Positions 61,157-64,000 of a stretch of 64,000 nucleotides of DNA are shown one piece after another. Source of the stretch: Nitrospira sp. UBA5698. Lineage in GTDB: Bacteria > Nitrospirota > Nitrospiria > Nitrospirales > Nitrospiraceae. The notes under the pieces were generated by a model. That model made no database searches. It had not been told where the DNA came from and saw only the letters and a list, made by a program, of their open reading frames with translations. The first letter of the stretch is position 1; each line of letters opens with the position of its first letter. Location of the stretch: assembly GCA_002420115.1 (NCBI GenBank), contig DIHK01000047.1, positions 1 through 64,000 of the forward strand, in the 5' to 3' direction. A program made the position numbers and the translations under genes.

Positions 61157-63190
61157 ATGCCAGCCACCCCCCTTTTGCTGCTCCTTGCCACAGTGCTTCT
61201 AGCTAGTTGCAGCGGCGATAAGCATCTGCCGTCGTCGAACCCGACGGAGTACGATCCGAAGAAAGCCTATTCAGCACCGGCCGCGCCAGACGTCGTTCAT
61301 CCAGTCATGCCGCCACCGAGCTCGCCGGCCAAATCACCTCCGATGGATGCAGTTGCGTTGCACAAAGCACTCCAAGCCGCCGATCGGACACGGGACATTC
61401 TGGAGAAGGTGGAGCCGTTAGATGCCAATGCGCAGCTTCACGCTATTCTTGAAGCTATGATGAGAGGAGAGCAGGCCCCACCGGAACTGCGTTCAACATT
61501 CATGGAATCCTTCGGTCCTCGCAAGGCTATGATCCATCAGGTATTCGACAAGCAATATGCACAGCTTCAACAGGTGTTACACGATGAACACAAACTTCCG
61601 GCTACACAACCTATGCTCAGAAAAAGCAGAGGGTCAGCACCTTTTTCGCTCTATCGAGTAAATTCTCGAGGTGTGAGAAAAGCGCAGGTGCCTTGGATGC
61701 ACCTCGTCGGTGTGGAGATGCTTCCTCGAGGAACGACGGTGGGCCTTGAACCCGACTGTTGTGGTGCATGGAAGATCGTCACTATTCCAGACAGCGCCTT
61801 TGAGGGCGAAGGCTTCAACCTGGGAATAAAGTCGATGGGGAGATACGAGGCCGATAAAGATCACATAAGCTTGGGTGGCGAAGCTATCACAACGACGACC
61901 AAGGTGGTCATAGGCGATAAGACGACCATTGAGACCAAAATTATGAAAAAGAACCGCGCGGTGGTTAATCGATGCCCTTCCGCATTAGGTATCGTCCCGG
62001 GCAATGCGGTCATCTACGAAGAGCTGGGCTACTCTCTTGCCACCCCAGAGACGAACAGCCGCGCCGGCATCTTTGCTCATGATCAGGCTAAAACAGAGGC
62101 ACAAACCGATGTAGAAGGACTGGTCCAAGAGATCAAACTGGAAATCACAGCGGCGGACCTGGATAGCGAGACCGGTCAGATCGTGAGGCAATCCTCTGGC
62201 CACGCGGTCAAGAAACGGGATATGCCCGTCGTGTGTTCCGGCTGCAACACACGAGTGGCAGAAGCAGCAAAGCGTCTGGGACGCATGGCCTCCTGGAACT
62301 ATTACAACGCGGAGCTGAAATGGCGAAAGCCTGAACACAACGCCGACGCCTGCGTCAAGATCCACTTCAAGCCGGCAACGAAGACGGTCACCCTCTCTCC
62401 AGGGGCATCGACGAAGGTAAATGCGCAGCTACGGACTGTAGCAGGCGACCAAGCGACCGAGGGAAGATTGTTTGAGCTGCAGGAATTGAAAGATGGAAAG
62501 GTGACCCCACAGGATGAAAAAACGGCCCCCCAGTCTCCCGCTGTCTTTACCTTTACCGCGCCGAATAGAAGGTGGTCAAAATCTGCGGTCCCTGGATTCC
62601 GAGTTTTCAACAGTTCATCACGGGCAGGACGTGCTGAGCCTGAAGAATGGGCATTGGCGGATGCGGGTCTCCGACTCAGAATTGAGGACGAGATTGGACC
62701 TGGTATGCCGAGACATGGATGGGCCCAGTTCCGTGGCACCGTGCAGTTCGAGATCCTCCTTGAACCGTACGCTGAAGGTTGGTTTCGCGGTATAGTCACG
62801 GTCGTGCGGCCCCTGGAAGTCTTCCATGAACGAGGCATTGCGCATTACTGTGTGGGGCACGGCGAGTACGGCGGAGGCTCTTGGGAAGAAGAGTGGATTG
62901 TCACCGCTCACGTCGATCCGCAGTCCGAGTCTATGACCGTGCAGTTTGGATTTACCACGTCAAACGGACAGGCTTCGTGGACATGCTATGACCCGATTAT
63001 GGGCGTGCGGCGCGAGAATCTTGCGTACATTCGCCTCGTCCAAGTCCTGCATTCGCTGCAAATGTCCACGAAGACCGGTGCCACGAAGAACGTTGAAGGC
63101 AGGTCCGAAATCGACGACCCCTTAGCCCGGAAAGGCGCTAGCGAATTCCTAGAACGGCTTAGTATGACAGTCCTGGAAGGTCTTGATTAA
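61157..63190 (+). CDS. Large lipoprotein of unknown function
   Basis: A 677-residue lipoprotein with no recognised family. The signal peptide MPATPLLLLLATVLLASCSG has a lipobox (LLASC) with lipidation at Cys18. The next 40 residues are Pro/Ser-rich and flexible. The body contains a helical stretch (about 75-150), a beta-rich domain around PDCCGAWKIVTIPDSAFEGEGF, a CSGC pair (C-x-x-C) near residue 355, and a beta-rich C-terminal domain with CVGHGEYGGGSWEEEW. The start is supported by AGGAG seven bases upstream. It lies divergent from the TraT pair and just before a ghost copy of its own N-terminus. Confidence 0.72.
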   Translation: MPATPLLLLLATVLLASCSGDKHLPSSNPTEYDPKKAYSAPAAPDVVHPVMPPPSSPAKSPPMDAVALHKALQAADRTRDILEKVEPLDANAQLHAILEAMMRGEQAPPELRSTFMESFGPRKAMIHQVFDKQYAQLQQVLHDEHKLPATQPMLRKSRGSAPFSLYRVNSRGVRKAQVPWMHLVGVEMLPRGTTVGLEPDCCGAWKIVTIPDSAFEGEGFNLGIKSMGRYEADKDHISLGGEAITTTTKVVIGDKTTIETKIMKKNRAVVNRCPSALGIVPGNAVIYEELGYSLATPETNSRAGIFAHDQAKTEAQTDVEGLVQEIKLEITAADLDSETGQIVRQSSGHAVKKRDMPVVCSGCNTRVAEAAKRLGRMASWNYYNAELKWRKPEHNADACVKIHFKPATKTVTLSPGASTKVNAQLRTVAGDQATEGRLFELQELKDGKVTPQDEKTAPQSPAVFTFTAPNRRWSKSAVPGFRVFNSSSRAGRAEPEEWALADAGLRLRIEDEIGPGMPRHGWAQFRGTVQFEILLEPYAEGWFRGIVTVVRPLEVFHERGIAHYCVGHGEYGGGSWEEEWIVTAHVDPQSESMTVQFGFTTSNGQASWTCYDPIMGVRRENLAYIRLVQVLHSLQMSTKTGATKNVEGRSEIDDPLARKGASEFLERLSMTVLEGLD

Positions 63191-63209
63191 GACACAGACG
63201 TTTTGGGCT

Positions 63210-63335
63210 ATGAATCCAGGGCGGAGGTCAGGCTGTAGGCTGTTGCTTGTCTTTGCGGCACTGCTCAGTCATGGGTACAGCGACGACAAGCATCTGCCGT
63301 CCTCGAATCCGCCCGCCTCACGTGCTCGATGGTGA
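63210..63335 (+). pseudogene. Ghost of a duplicated lipoprotein N-terminus
   Basis: This short frame of 41 codons starts 19 nt after the 677-residue lipoprotein. It encodes a degraded copy of the same signal peptide and linker: LLLVFAALLSHGYSDDKHLPSSNP against the original LASCSGDKHLPSSNP. The lipobox Cys is lost (Tyr), and the frame stops after about 16 further residues. The matching run CGTCGAACC-type DNA is also shared. It is therefore a nonfunctional partial duplication or a recombination scar. Confidence 0.6.
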
Positions 63336-63427
63336 TGTCGTGTCCCAAAAGACAATGAAAGTCAACATTCGACAGGGTCTGGGTCATTGAGCGCTCCACT
63401 GGAGATCGCAATCTCGTGTTTGTGCGC

Positions 63428-64000
63428 ATGACAGCATGTTTCACCTTAGCCCCGATCTTTGCTGGAGGTGTCTCTCTCGTGATCGCACAAGAACGAATCG
63501 ACCTGACGCGCTACAGTCTCGTTGTGCCGGCTGGCTGGTCGGCTAAGATCGAAAGTGACCGCTGGAAGCTGTCCCTCGTAGGAGTCGAAAACGAGCTGGG
63601 TATGGCGCCGGTCGGCACAGGATTACAGATCAGCCCGACGCTCACGTCTGCCGATGCGCAACGACAGCTCTGGGCTATGGCGCTCGGCAGTCACCGAGTG
63701 TTGCAAGCCAACTCCACTCAAGAACAGAAGGGAGACGATGGACGAACGTGGGTAATCGACTCAGCGGCGATCGACATAGGCGGCGTGGTCTATCTGCTAG
63801 TGCTGGGCGTCACAGAGATGAGCAGCCGAGCGGAGGGATTCCTCGTGCTCGGCACGCCGGCAGCGGTTGAACGACATCAAGGGGCAATTGACTCCATCTT
63901 GAATTCGGTACGGCCCCGCGCGATAGCGAGCGCGGCGCCGACTCGTGCACGCGACAAGGCACCGGTATTCGGCCAACCGAGTCCGCTCGGCACTCCGGGA
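63428..64000 (+). CDS. Exported protein, C-terminally cut by the window end
   Basis: An open frame runs from an ATG at 63428 (in-frame GTG codons at 63413 and 63422 are alternatives) to the window edge without a stop, giving at least 191 residues. A hydrophobic start (CFTLAPIFAGGVSLVIAQ) resembles a signal peptide. The body has a beta-rich look: RIDLTRYSLVVPAGWSAKIE, WKLSLVGVENELGM, TWVIDSAAIDIGGVVYLLVLGV and GFLVLGTPAAVERHQGAIDSIL. The latter resembles a lipoprotein/stress-response domain of the DUF1795 or PsbP-like kind, but this is uncertain. It follows the ghost fragment by 92 nt. Confidence 0.6.
   Translation, partial: MTACFTLAPIFAGGVSLVIAQERIDLTRYSLVVPAGWSAKIESDRWKLSLVGVENELGMAPVGTGLQISPTLTSADAQRQLWAMALGSHRVLQANSTQEQKGDDGRTWVIDSAAIDIGGVVYLLVLGVTEMSSRAEGFLVLGTPAAVERHQGAIDSILNSVRPRAIASAAPTRARDKAPVFGQPSPLGTPG

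Overview
The window is about 57-60% GC by eye, gene-dense, and carries no rRNA, CRISPR array, prophage or intact insertion sequence that I could find. Gene content and protein style suggest a Nitrospira-like member of the Nitrospirota: the rimP-nusA-infB-rbfA-truB-rpsO-pnp block, the alaC-hom-thrC-apgM-lysC block, citramalate synthase, a lone small 4Fe-4S ferredoxin, and many exported proteins of unknown function. That assignment is inference from remembered family resemblance, not a search result.

Positions 1-31,700 are mostly conserved housekeeping genes. Minus strand: surE-dedA-cysS-rlmB (rlmB cut by the window edge); ihfA-merR-tRNA-Pro ending at a strong terminator; cimA; and a five-gene aspartate-family operon (alaC, hom, thrC, an ApgM-like protein probably acting as homoserine kinase, lysC). 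Plus strand, 12.3-18.3 kb: pdxJ, the NAD(P)HX repair enzyme, tsaE, a LapA-like membrane protein and mutS. Minus strand again: two exported unknown proteins with their own terminator, then the translation/RNA operon rimP, nusA, infB, ylxP-like, rbfA, truB, rpsO, pnp and an M16 peptidase. A small operon (DUF192, Rieske, I42-like inhibitor, class IV transaminase) follows and ends at a terminator.

Positions 32,400-41,000 mix metabolism and stress genes: a ferredoxin and a cupredoxin-like exported protein converging on two back-to-back terminators, a CBS-pair protein, a MEKHLA protein divergent from leuCD (with a clear promoter), corA, an inositol-monophosphatase-family enzyme and a class I aminotransferase. 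cimA, leuC, leuD and the transaminases fit isoleucine and leucine synthesis through citramalate and isopropylmalate. hom, thrC, the ApgM-like protein and lysC cover threonine and the entry to lysine synthesis.

Positions 41,000-64,000 are the accessory part. They hold mainly exported or lipoprotein genes of unknown function (a beta-propeller-like protein, a paralogous pair with two conserved cysteines, an LEA14-like lipoprotein, a DUF4124/aspartic-protease protein, tandem TraT-like proteins and a 677-residue lipoprotein), plus yhhQ, a secreted MsrA, a LOG-like protein, a TPR protein, a TldD/TldE pair and a HepT/MntA toxin-antitoxin pair. Decay is visible here: a 5'-truncated helix-turn-helix gene, a ghost copy of a lipoprotein N-terminus, and short dispersed repeats, one of which encodes part of a signal peptide. 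The most unusual material is the envelope cluster from 59.4 kb to the window end.
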